Source: Vitis vinifera
Taxonomy: Eukaryota > Streptophyta > Magnoliopsida > Vitales > Vitaceae
Direction of reading: 5' to 3'
Length of the DNA stretch: 64,000 bases
Assembly (NCBI RefSeq): GCF_030704535.1
Contig: NC_081822.1
Span: 3,277,001 to 3,341,000, forward strand
Shown: piece after piece, positions 12,571 to 23,945 of the stretch
How positions within the stretch are numbered: position 1 is the first letter of the stretch
How the letters are laid out: each line of letters begins with the position of its first letter
The notes under the pieces: model-generated
The model's input: only the letters and a program-made list of their open reading frames with translations
What the model was told of the DNA's origin: nothing
Databases searched by the model: none
Made by a program: the position numbers and the translations under genes

Positions 12571-15500
12571 TTACACTGAGGACACTTCGGCTCTGAAGCA
12601 TGGGATTGATACAGATTCCATTTCAAACCTCCCATTTTCCCTATCTAGCTCAACATCCACGGTTGCTTCAAATTTCAAAGGACTGTTTTTTCCTCGCTGC
12701 AGTAACATTTTCAGCAGAATCAACCAAATCAGATAGAAATCTGGGTTTTGTTCACACTGCTGTCTTTTCTTTGGTTCCATGCTCTTATCTGCATACGGAG
12801 AATCTGCAACTCTTTTCCCGGAAGCTTTCAGGTGAGTGGCAGCTCCTGCATCAGAATGATTGTACTTTTGTACATTTTTAGGAGCGGGGTTTCCTCCATG
12901 CTTTTGCATATAGCATAAGTAGACTTTCTCAGCTGTTATGTTTCCAAACAAGACTTCTGCGGTCTTGTTCTTGACAAGAAGCAAGATGCATCCGGTTTCA
13001 TCCCAAACATATAACTGCCATTAAGAAAAGAGATCAGTGGTGGTTAACATGATTGAAACACATCTGAATTTGGAGAAGGAAAGCACAAAAGTTTGAATCG
13101 TGTGCAGAGGAAAATCAAAGAAATATTCCAACACTCGAGATAATAATCATCAGCCAGATGTTCAGTTCAGAGTGATGAAACAAGTGAAGAGGAATGTATT
13201 ACAAGTTACATACTTCTCCTTCAGAACTCGTTAATTTAAAGGAAAAATTCCAAGGATCTAGACAGTGAGAATGAATCTTGGAAGGTTTTAGAAACCCTCA
13301 TCCTTTAATTTCAGAAAGGAAAAAAAAGTTCTATGCAAGGAAACAATGTTTATTTGCATGTGGAAGTCAAATGCATAAAACATTTGGTGACAGTGAGGTA
13401 CCAGCTTTGGGTGAATGAGTGGGTACTCGTACTTCTACAAGTATACTAGGCACCATCAATTAGATACAATTCCAAAATGCTCTGGCTTTCCTAAGTGGAA
13501 GGATTATAAAGACCCAAAAGATTGTTTTCCAAGATAGGCCTAGAAGCTACAATTTACATAACTTTGAACCTCACTGACGTAATCATGGAAGTCTATAAAA
13601 TGAAAATAGCGGCAGAATTTTCCACCATTGCTGCCAGCAGAATGTGTTAACAATGGGTAACTAGTTCCATCAGACTAATAATTTATGATGTTGATTGGCA
13701 TGCTGCAGCCATCTGTGCATGAATTGCAACCACTGGCTTTTCATTATCTCTTGAAACAAATCACATCTGAGATAAAAAGCTTAGGAGGCCAAGAGTTTTC
13801 TCTCCAAGAATCTTGCAAAATGCACCCCCAAGATGTCACCCAACTCCAACATGCTAAATCAACAGTATCATTCCAGAAGTGAAACAAAATCAATGGATAA
13901 GAGAATCAAGGATAATATTCACTGAAGAAAAAGTTTATTTCAACAATTCAATAGGAATTAGGTGCATTAATTTCATCACTCAAGGAGAAAACTCCAAAGA
14001 GAGAGAGAGAAGTTAAGAAGATGCCCTTACCATAAAGGGTCGATATATCAAGCTCACTACATGAAGATGGTTAGAACTTCTCTTGCAATAGAGTGGAATG
14101 GTGGTTTGTTCAAACGTGGACCTGTTGCAGTGTAGGTGAGCATACCATTCAGTAAACATAATCACAACCCTTTCAGGAAACAATCACATCAAAGAGGAAG
14201 TGCAATCTTCCATACCCACTCTCCATATCCAAAGGGGAACCACATAGCTGGCAGCCATTACAAATGAGATCTGCTACTAAATTGTTGTCTCGAGCTTTAG
14301 ACAGCCTCTGGCTGATGAACATCCTTTCCTTCTCAGATTCATCTAGAGTTCTCCAGGTAAATGGCAGAAAAATTTCACCTACACTTGCATAAAAGGTTAC
14401 CTTACATGAACTTGTCAGATGTGACACTTCTGAAAGTGAGAAACAGTCCCGAGATATTCTCTCTTCATGCGATTTCCAGTTTTTTAATAGTGGCCTCTTC
14501 TGCTGTGCACAATATTCTCAGTGACAAAATTCTCAAGCACACAAGGCATTGCAGTTTAAAATGGAGATCCAAAAAAAATACAGGATAAAGATATTATTAT
14601 ATAAAACCAGATACCTGGAAAAAAAAAAAAAAAAAACTCCATACAACATTAAAGAAGGTTGAAACTGTATAGAAGTGGAGTAAGTTTCACATTGACAACT
14701 ATCACAAGGTTAAAAGCACTAAGTAACATACATTCTTGTCATGATTGAGCCCCTAAAAGCAAGACTCATAACAAAATTAGACTTAACTATCCTCTTACTA
14801 TCCCTTTTATGCATTGATATTGATTTGCATTCAACCCATATCTCTTACATTGTGCATGATTTGAATGCATTAGGAGTTGCATAGAATATACAAGTCATAG
14901 GTTCCTTGTAAGTAAAAAAATTATCCACAGTTGGTTCATAGATTTAGACAATCCAGTAGAGACTATAATGTACCACCTCCTAATTGGAGGGATGGCTCGT
15001 CTTGGCCATCAGGATAGATTTCCGATAGTGAGAGTGCAGTAGCGTATGTGATGCACATTGGACAAAACCTATGGTGAATCATAATGTAAGACTATTAATT
15101 GTAATGATTCACCAAACTACTATATTGCATGAATTCTCAACCTTGAGAGGACATTAAGTCTATGTCAAAATCAATAAAAGGCTTTGACCTATAGGTGAGA
15201 CCCTAAAGTGGTTAGATATCCTTATGAATTTGGTCACTCTGGATAGAGACTAGTGGCAACAGGTATTCTCAATAAAAGCACCATGATATCTCATGGGATT
15301 AAGATGGCGTATCCCCTTGGATGATCTAAATGATATGCGATCATGAAATTGTGGTTTCAAGAATTCCTTTAATGGAATTTGACAAATGCTCCCTAGACCT
15401 AGAATATGTTAATTGATCACATAATAAGTGGGATTTGTAACTCAAAGATTGAAGAAGTAATCTTGATAGGTGATAGCATTACCTTGTTAGATTACAAACA

Positions 15501-18500
15501 CCAATTCATGAGTCTACATGTAGTGGATAATAGGTCACAGACTCAAGCTTCGTCTTGTTGATATTCACATAAGGTATTAGAATGTAATTGATTCTCTGTA
15601 GTGGGATGTTGAATCAACTTCAGAATTGGATTCTGAATGAGTCAATACTCCTATTGGTCTCAGTGGTCCCCACTTTAAACTTATATACCATGATGACACG
15701 ATTTATGAGAGTTGGAGTGGCTCTAGGTTCACTCTCTGTGCATAAGGGCATTTTGATAATTACACAAAATTACACAAAAGATGGTGAACAAGGTCTCTAA
15801 ATTAAGTTAATTGATTAATTAAACAGCTCTATTGGGTTAATTAATCAATTAAGACCCATTTTGGGCTAGATTAAGTGACACAAGCCTTGGTGGGCTCAAG
15901 TCACTTAAATCACTTAGGGGTTAGGGTTAGGGTTTCCATGGCTTTAGATAGACGTCCTCCACCTCCAGAGAGAGAGAAAGAGAGAGCCTAGGTTTCCATA
16001 CTTCCAAAACCCACACTTTGGAGTGTCAAGATCATGATTCAAGTCATTAGACGGAAGATCCTGGATGAACAAGGCATCTGGACCATTCAAACACGCTCTT
16101 CATCGGATGGATTTTGATCTAAGAATATCCAAACCATAGGTATAAATACTGTGTCTCTAGATCTATAGTAATAGTGGTTTTTATTGTTATTTTATTTCGT
16201 TGCAATAGATTTAGAGATGTCTAGGGATAGATGCACGCACCCTACAAGATCCAAGGCTTGGAAATTGAGTAATCCAAGGTTCCCAACAATTCTAACACAC
16301 TACTATAAAATTTCATGTATACGGTTCAAGGAATGTTTATGATAACTTATTCAAGGATATTTTCTTAAACGCAAGCAGACTAAGGTTCAACTCCCAAAAT
16401 CAATGCACGTGTCTTGCATACTAGAGGTGTCTGTTTCTTCCAAGCAAAAGGAAAACTCAAGTGTGTTATAACAGGTGATTTGGTCCAATATTGGAAAAAT
16501 GTAAAAATCAAGTGACAAGTAGAGACTAAGAAAAGATTTTAATGCTCTCTCTACAATAGAACATATACAAAAGGGACACAACCAAATGGAGAACAAAATT
16601 GTAAAGGAAAAACAAATTCAATGAATGCAAAATGGAACGCTTCAACACAATTGAAAGAATACACACATTCACCAAGAAAAGATTTTATCCATAAAAATCA
16701 TATGTTCAAACTTACATATTTCAGGCTCTGTCTACAATAGAACATATAACTGTGATTCCCAGAAAATTCAAGGAATTTAATGATAGTAACTGTTGAGAGA
16801 GAGAGAAAGAAGAAAAACCTTAATTCACATTCATCAGTTTACTTACAATTGAGAAATATATATATACAAGGCTAGGAGTCCTAACTACCATACATGTGAC
16901 CTATATTAACAAGGAAAGATTATATACTATAAATACATTATATTCAACACTCCCCCTCAAGCTGGAGCATATACGTCATACGCACCAAGCTTGTTACAAA
17001 TATATTTAATCCTAGGACCTCTGAGAGATTTAGTGAAGATGTCTGCTAGTTGATCATTTGAATTAACAAAACTTGTAGCAACACATCCTGATGCGATCTT
17101 CTCTCTAATGAAATGACAGTCAACTTCAATATGCTTGGTCCTTTCATGAAAGACTGGATTGGATGCAATATGTAATGCGGCCTGGTTTTCACAGATGAGT
17201 TTCATCTGTTCATCCTTTCCAAATCTCAACTCTCGAAGAAGATGTCTCAACCATATGAGTTCACATGTTGCCAAAGCCATAGCTCGATACTCGGCTTCAG
17301 CGCTAGATCTGGCCATTACATCTTGTTTCTTACTCTTCCAAGATATTAGATTACCTCCAATAAAAACACAGTACCCTGAAGTGGAACGTCTATCTGTGGG
17401 TGAGCCAGCCCAATCTGCATCTGTGTAACCAACAACCTGAGTATGACCTCTGTTCTCGTACAACACACCTTGGCCTGGTGTACTTTTGATATATCGAAGA
17501 ATGCGGATTACGGCATCCCAATGGCTATCACATGGTGACTGTAGGAATTGACTAACAACACTCATAGGAAAAGAAATGTTTGGACGAGTAATGGTGAGAT
17601 AATTCAATTTACCTACGAGCCGTTGATATCTCCCGGGGTCTCCTAAAGGCTCCCTCTGCCCTGGTACAAGTTTGACATTCGGATCCATAGGTGTGTCTAC
17701 CGGTTTACAGTCTAACATACCGATTTCTTCCAAGATGTCTAAAGCATACTTCCTTTGGGAAAGGACCACACCAGAACTGGATTGAGCTATCTCAATTCCC
17801 AAGAAATACTTGAGTTTCCCCAAGTCTTTGGTCTGAAAGTGGGTAAAAAGATGTTGTTTTAGTTTTTGAATACCATCCTGATCATTGCCTGTAATGACGA
17901 TGTCGACAACATAAACAACCAGATAAATACACTGCCCCAAGGAGTTATGATGATAGAAACTGAATGGTCTGCTGTACTGCGAAGCATGCCAAACTCTTGA
18001 ACAACAAAACTAAAACGGCCAAACCATGCTCGAGGAGATTGTTTCAAGCTATATAGAGAACGGTGTAACCTGCACACTAAACCAGACTCCCCCTGAGCAA
18101 CAAAACCAGGAGGTTGCTCCATATAAACTTCCTCGGCAAGATCACCATGAAGGAAGACATTTTTAATATCTAACTGATAAAGAGGCCAAGAACACATAGC
18201 AGCCATGGAGAGAAGCAGACGGACAGAAGCAATCTTGGCAACAGGGGAAAATGTCTCACCATAATCAGAACCATAAACCTGAGTATAGCCTTTAGCAACT
18301 AAGCGGGCCTTAAGGCGATCAACCTAACCATCAGGACCAACCTTAACTGCGTAGACCCAACGACAACCAACGGTAGATTTACCAGAGGGTAAAACAACAA
18401 GATCCCAAGTGCCATTAGAGTACAGAGCAGCCATTTCATCCACCATTGCCTGTCGCCAGCCTGGATGGGAAAGAGCTTCATAGGTGCTCTTTGGAAGAGA

Positions 18501-21500
18501 AACAAAGGATATAGCAGAAACAAAAGCAGAATAGGGTGAAGATAATCGATGATAACTCAAAAAATTGTAAATAGGATGAGGATTACGAGTAGAGCGAGTA
18601 CCTTTCCGAACAGCAATGGGTAAGTCATTAGGAGAAGGCAGAGTCGGGGCAGGTGAAGCCGAAGGGATAGGAAGTGAGTCAGCAGGTGCCTCAGCAAAAG
18701 GGAGAGGAGCAACGACACGAGGGCGACGATGATAAACCTGAAGTGGTCGAGGAGGCATAGCATCAGGTGGGGAGATAATGGGAATGGGCAAGACTTCAGA
18801 AACAGGAAGAGACTCAGAAGTGGTGGAAAAGAATGGTGAGTCCTCAAAGAAGGTGACATCAGCGGAGATAAAGTATCGATGAGTCTCAAGGGAATAACGA
18901 CGATAACCCTTCTGAAGTCTGGAATATCCCAAGAAGAGGCACTTCATGGCTTTGGCGGAAAGCTTGTCCTGTCCAGGAGTGAGAATATGAACAAAGCAAG
19001 TACAACCAAAGACGCAAGGAGGAAGGAAATAAAGTGGTTGGTCAGGAAAGAGAAGGGAGTGAGGAATCTGATCGTGTAAGACAGAGGAGGGCATACGATT
19101 AATCAAATAACAAGCAGTAAGAACAACGGCCCCCCAAAAACGAAAAGGAACATTACTATGGAGGAGGATAGTACAAGCTGTCTCAACAAGATGTCGATTC
19201 TTGCGTTCAGCTACCCCATTTTGTTGAGGAGTATGAGCACAAGAAGACTGATGAAGAATCCCATGATGAGACATAAACGAAGTAAATGGGGCTGAAAAAT
19301 ATTCTCTGGCATTGTCACTGCGTAACACACGAATAGAAATATTGAACTGGGTTTGGATTTCAACATAAAATTTCTGAAAAATAGAGAATAACTCAACTCG
19401 ATTTTTCATTAAAAATAACCAAGTACATCGAGAATAGTCATCAATGAAAGTGACAAAATACTGAAATCCTAAAGTAGACGCAGTCCGACAAGGACCCCAA
19501 ACATCAGTGTGGACAAGCTCAAAAAGAGACTTTGCCCGATTATTCAAACGCTTCGGGAACGAGACACGAGTATGTTTCCCAAGCTAACATGACTCACATG
19601 GAAGCGACAACAAAGTGAAAAAACGAGGGACCATCTTCTGGAACTTGGAGAGACTAGGGTGGCCCAGACGATTGTGAATGAGGAGAGGAGCATCAGTGGA
19701 AATGCAAACTGCAGGAGATGAATCCGAGGTGAGGTGATAGAGGCCTTGAGACTCACGTCCTATGCCAATCGTCTTCTCCGTACTCCGGTCCTGCAAGGTC
19801 ACAAATTTATCAGAAAAGGTAATAGAGCAATTAAGAGTACGGGTGATTTTGCTGATGGAAATAAGATTAAAAGGACATTCAGGAGTATAAAGAACAGAAG
19901 TGAGAGGTAGAGAAGGCAGAGGAAGGGCCAAACCAATACCTTTAGCCACAGTTTGAGAACCATTAGCTAAGGTAACAGTAGGTAAAGCAGAGGTAGTAGT
20001 AATAGAGGAGAAAAGATCCTTATTACCAGATAGGTGATCAGAAGCTCCAGAATCTAGAATCCAGGGTCCAAGAGAAGATGTGTGGGTAAGGCAGGCAAAG
20101 GCATTACCAGGCTGGGCAACAGAGGCAATAGAAGCCTGAGATGTCTGAGATGCGGAGGAGCTCGGAGGCTGAAGCAGCGGAGAATCAGAGGACTGGGCCA
20201 TATGGGCAGTGCGAGGAGGCCTTCCATGTAACTGATAGCAACGATCGCGAGTGTGGTCAAGTTTATTGCAATAGGTGCAATGAGGACGTTGGCCTCTACC
20301 TCGCGTACCACTGCGTCCTCCTCGAGAGGTAGTTTGAGAAACTAACACAGAAAAATCTGAAGTGCTATCAGATGGCAAAGTCTGAGTGGACGAGATACGG
20401 AGGAGGCGAGCAAACACATCATCCAAGGACGGAACTGATGAACTACCAAGAATCTGATCACGGATAGGCTCAAGATCTGGACGGAAGCCAATAAGAGTAA
20501 GGACCATGAAGAACTTGTCAAGCTGTGTTTGTTGAGCCCCAACATCAGGAGTAAGAGGCATCACAGTCAAGAACTCCTCCTTAAGAGAGGCAATCTGACC
20601 AATATAAGTAGATAGATCCAAGTCCTGTTGGCTGATATGGACAATAGCAGAAGCCACCTTATAAAGACGTTGGATATCATTCGTGTATAATCCTTTGGCC
20701 TGAGTCCAAAATTTAAAACAAGTTTTGTAGGCCCGAAGATGAAGAAGAATCCTGGGAAGAATCCTGGGATCAACCGATTGCCATAATACACTACATAACT
20801 GTACATCTATCTTCCTCCACTGTACGCGGTCAACCTCAGGGATATCTGCCTCCTGGGTAACCAAGTGATCCTCATATCCTTGACCTATAAACCAAAGTTC
20901 AACAGAGGCAAACCAGGAAAGATAATTTTCACTGCCAACCAATTTCTCCGAAGTAATCATAGGAGATCCAGATATGACAGAGGAAAAAATGGAAGTTTTA
21001 GTAGTCATATCCACTTATCTTATGTTTGGATCGAAGAGAGCCCTAATATGGCTTCAGATTGCGGCGTGGCACCACCGAAAAAAGGGAGACGGCCTCAGAT
21101 CGCGGCGTGGTACCACCAGAAAGGTAGAAGAACACTTCCCAAGGCACGTGCAGGGATTGGGATGGAGAAAAAGTAGTCGGAACTTCGCCGGAAAGACTGT
21201 TTGGAGGGCTGATGGAGACAAAAATCCCCAAAAGAGGTACGTGCAGGGCTCGGATGGGAGAACCAGGGAGGTAGGGATGCTGGTCGGCGTCAGGCGAGGC
21301 TGGAGGAGGAGGCGCGTCGCCAGAAAAGGCCTCTCGCGCCCTCACGCGCCGGCGCGTGAGATTCAGTCGCCGGCCGTAAATGTGCGCGTGGCCGGCGCGT
21401 GGACGGTTTCCTGGCTCCGATGCTTTGGGAAAAGTTGGAGATCTCCTCCAGGCGCTCCTCTTGGTGTGGTCGGTGTCTGAAAAAGACGTCGTCGGAAAAG

Positions 21501-23945
21501 TTCGCCGGCGGTGAGTGTTTTCTGACGACGATCCGACTGACCGGAAAGTATTGGGAGATGGGGAAGGTGACCGGAATGAAACACGGTCACCGGAAGGTTT
21601 CCCGGAGTTGATGACACGGGAAACAGGAAAGAATTAGGTTTTCTCCCTTGGCTCTGATACCATGTTGAGAGAGAGAGAAAAAAGAAAAACCTTAATTCAC
21701 ATTCATCAGTTTACTTACAATTGAGAAATATATATATACAAGGCTAGGAGTCCTAACTACCATACATGTGACCTATATTAACAAGGAAAGATTATATACT
21801 ATAAATACATTATATTCAACAGTAACAAAACAGAAAGTGAAGAAAATACTTGATAGCCGTGCAAATGCATATCATGAAGACTAGACCCAGCTTGTTGTAC
21901 CCATTCTATTACCCTCCTAAGCTTTTCCTTCATTGATATCCCGAATTGAAAATCCCTAATCAAGTCATCCACACCTAAAATAACAAAGGTAATTGAGTTG
22001 AGTAGGCATAATTTATCTCAATAGAAAATAAAATCAAGGTAAACAAGGGTGTCCATGCTGTTAAATAATGTTTTATCGATAAAATTAAAATTTGATATAC
22101 TAGCCATATGCTTGTGACCAACAAAGCAGAGAATTGGATTGAAAACTTAAGGAATATCCGTTTGAGTTCTTTATAATTTTCCAGACAGGTTTATTGGCTC
22201 TGATGACTATATACTGGCCATCCAGCCAAACAAGTTCAGGATCAATTGAAATATGAACAGATAAGATCATAAAAATCAATCTATTGATCAGTTTAAAAGC
22301 CACAAAGCAAAGGAGAATAAATCATTTAGATGAAATCATCAAGCTTCACAAGGGAGACGAGAGTAAAGTGAAATACCCTTTGAGATAATTGATTCGTAAG
22401 GATGGATTAAACATAGTAAAGATGAGCATTGGATGGTTCGAGCCTCGACAAAATCTCCAAATCTTGTAATCCTGACATCTAAAACCAGAGAAAAAAAAAA
22501 TGTATTATCAAACCAAAGTTAATCACTGAAATTCCACAAACACAAGCTGTAGTAAATGGAATGGCCCTCCACTGACTCAAATGTGGGACTGGGAGAAATA
22601 GAATTAGATCCTTAAAACCTACCACTTCATAGAGAACTTAGAAATTTAAAATAGTGTATAAGTTCTAAATCATCCGAATGTCAAACAAAGAGTAAAAGTA
22701 ATTGTAACACATGTATTTCATATGAAACATCTAAAACAGCGTATAACTTAACTGACTCGACTGTCCATTATCACTTAAGGCATGAGATTGAACTAAAAAA
22801 AGGGTACTCACTCTGTAACAAAATGACATTTCCAGAAATTACCATCAATCCCATCTGCTTTTGCCATAGGGATACAGAGAAAAATGGCCGGGTATCATCA
22901 CCAACCTGAATGTCTGTCCTAATTACAGCTCCACCTTTTGGCAGTTTATACTGCAGATAACATAAGTTTGATTGTTCAACTTGAATCATACTAAGAATGG
23001 AAAAATCTAATTCTAGGACAACTGACATTTCTTGGTGCAATAGACACAAGAGTTTATATGAATGAAAGAGCAAGACCACAAGATGGGAGAAACACTAAGG
23101 TGGTGTTTGTTTTTTTACTTAATTCTAAATAGAACTTTAATGCTTAATAGTGTTAAATATTATGTTGTTTGTTTTTGTAGTATTTTATTTATATTAAGTA
23201 TTAAAAAGTAAAAAAAATCAATATGTTATTTTTTCTATTTAGAAAAAGCTACATATTTTGACTTTTTCTATTTAGTAAAAAGTTTATAATAAGTCATAAA
23301 AAAATAGAAAAACAAACAACCTAAATTCTAAAACTAAATTGCTTTCAGCAAAAAGCCAAAAAAACAAACACCACCTAAGTTTAAAAAATTATACATTTTC
23401 AGATTCTTCATTCTTTAGTAGAAAAAAAGGTCCGAAGAATCGCATGGAAAAATATAATAAGTTTAAACCTAATTTCTATTTTCTTTTCCTTCCAAATTTT
23501 CCCCATGTTTTCTTTTCCCTTAAACTTTCCAATATCCAAAGGTCTGGAGGCTTAAGGATTCTCTTCGTCTCCTTTACTATAAAAAAAAAACCGTCCACAG
23601 TTATATTGTCGACTTTTTTTAAACTTGGAAACCCTAATTAGTCCATTTGCTTTTTAACATGCAAGCAAATTGGAATTACAAGGAGTAAGATCATGATTTA
23701 CACGCTGCTGTATCATTCAATTCAATAGCTGGGTTTGATAGTTCAAAAACGGGAGGAAGAATGAATAGCGTAACCATAGAATCCTTACAAGAAGTAAAAC
23801 AGAAGAATATCAGGGACTTAAAGAGGGGAGAGACCTGAATGGGAGTGGATTTATGAACAAAAACGAGGAGTTGAACGTAATCGCCAACGTGAGAAGAGGC
23901 TCTCGACAGATCGATTAAAGGTCCGTACCAACCCATTCCCGCCAT
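12571..23945 (-). CDS. OB-fold-like protein with Cys cluster, seven exons, 432 aa
   Basis: Exons on the minus strand: 23835-23945, 22812-22950, 22377-22478, 21850-21974, 14216-14502, 14031-14121, 12571-13014. All junctions are GT-AG, the phases fit, and the sum is 1299 bp. The protein starts MAGMGWYGPLIDLSRASS. Residues 15-120 alternate strand-like segments (DYVQLLVFVHKS, GLMVISGNVILLQ, RITRFGDFVEART) typical of an OB fold. Exon 5 has ICNGCQLCGSPLD and exon 6 has PLYCKRSS, so four Cys could bind zinc as in RPA1-type folds. Exon 7 continues LYVWDETGC and ends in a polar tail. A role in single-stranded DNA binding, RPA-like or shieldin-2-like, is inference. The start is the first ATG with a good exon behind it. 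Intron 4 is 7.3 kb because of two LTR insertions. Confidence 0.75.
14732..16293. mobile_element. Solo LTR, 1552 bp, with perfect 5-bp target duplication
   Basis: The LTR runs 14737-16288, starting TGTCATGATTGAGC and ending TTCCCAACA (TG...CA). It is flanked on both sides by ATTCT (14732-14736 and 16289-16293). No coding sequence, primer-binding site or second LTR is present, as expected after recombination between the two LTRs of a complete element. The parent family (Copia or Gypsy) is not visible. A short telomere-like ttagggttagggtt lies inside near 15917 and is incidental. Confidence 0.8.
16791..16949 (-). repeat. 3' LTR of the Copia element
   Basis: Starts tgttgagaga and ends attcaaca. 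Differs from the 5' LTR at one position only (g/a at about base 19). It lies next to the purine-rich tract at 16950-16958. Confidence 0.97.
16957..21008 (-). pseudogene. Copia gag-pol polyprotein, broken
   Basis: The first ATG on the minus strand is 21006-21008. Gag is followed by a CCHC knuckle (CTYCNKLDHTRDRC), then protease WILDSGASDH. The integrase zinc region (HNRLGHPS ... CESC) meets a TAG at 19584-19586. The integrase core continues in frame with HTDVWGP, FIDDYSR and GVAERKN, the three acidic positions. The RT N-terminus is reached after KVGPDG and a second in-frame TAG at 18324-18326. Between 17940 and 18000 a one-base frameshift moves the rest of RT and RNase H to another frame. There the catalytic YVDD box reads YVVD. 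RNase H retains DADWAG, SSAEAEYRA and HIEVDCHFIREK, but shows CENQAA where family members usually have Asp. The element cannot make an active RT. Confidence 0.93.
21009..21662 (-). other. Copia 5' leader with GC-rich palindrome and internal repeats
   Basis: About 650 bases lie between the gag start and the 5' LTR. Unlike the rest of the window it is GC-rich around 21290-21420 with many CpGs. It holds a perfect 20-base palindrome at 21341-21360, centred between cacgcgcc and ggcgcgtg. A 41-base direct repeat (gcggcgtgg at 21061 and 21102) and a second pair around acgtgcaggg follow. Such leaders carry packaging and dimerisation signals in LTR elements; that role here is inference. Confidence 0.7.
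21663..21821 (-). repeat. 5' LTR of the Copia element
   Basis: 159 bp, TG...CA, with the tRNA primer site adjoining at 21648-21662. One mismatch to the other LTR. In the element's own direction it would hold the promoter; AT-rich tatatatata words are present, but I cannot single out a TATA box. Confidence 0.97.
22951..23834 (-). other. Intron 1 of the OB-fold gene, contains a MITE
   Basis: Donor after PIQ (gtctctc) and acceptor tctgcag before YKLPKGG. The MITE at 23099-23375 makes up almost a third. The remainder is AT-rich with no other feature. Confidence 0.65.
23096..23378. mobile_element. MITE copy A, 277 bp, TAA target duplication
   Basis: Terminal inverted repeats ggtggtgtttgttttttt and its complement bound 23099-23375, with TAA on both sides (23096-23098 and 23376-23378). 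A 3-bp TAA duplication fits PIF/Harbinger (Tourist-like) elements. The interior is AT-rich and partly palindromic around tttttctatttag. Two copies of exactly the same length lie at 60376 and 60770. Confidence 0.88.

Larger units (their letters stand above)
16786..21826 (-). mobile_element. Full-length Ty1-Copia retrotransposon, 5031 bp, recent insertion
   Basis: Two 159-bp LTRs (16791-16949 and 21663-21821, TG...CA) differ at one base. The target duplication is GTAAC (16786-16790 and 21822-21826). On the minus strand, the primer-binding site TGGTATCAGAGCC directly follows the 5' LTR (21648-21662), matching the initiator-Met tRNA type. The purine tract GAGGGGGAG lies directly before the 3' LTR (16950-16958). 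Order of domains is gag, protease, integrase, RT, RNase H, as in Copia. The single polyprotein is interrupted by two stops and a frameshift, and the RT active site is changed (see the gag-pol entry). It sits in an intron in the same orientation as the host gene. Confidence 0.97.
14503..21849 (-). other. Intron 4 (7.3 kb) of the OB-fold gene, swollen by two LTR insertions
   Basis: Donor CAA/gtattttc at 21849 and acceptor gtgcacag before CAGAAGAGG at 14502. About 6.6 kb is the solo LTR (14737-16288) plus the Copia element (16791-21821); the remaining host intron would be about 0.75 kb. Whether transcripts splice across this distance cannot be judged from sequence. Confidence 0.7.

Noticed and set aside
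15910-15940. Telomere-like ttagggttagggtt
   Set aside because: Only about three imperfect units inside a solo LTR; not an interstitial telomere array.
18324-21014. Reading the integrase and RT fragments of the Copia element as separate genes
   Set aside because: They are one polyprotein interrupted by stops and a frameshift, between LTRs with a target duplication.
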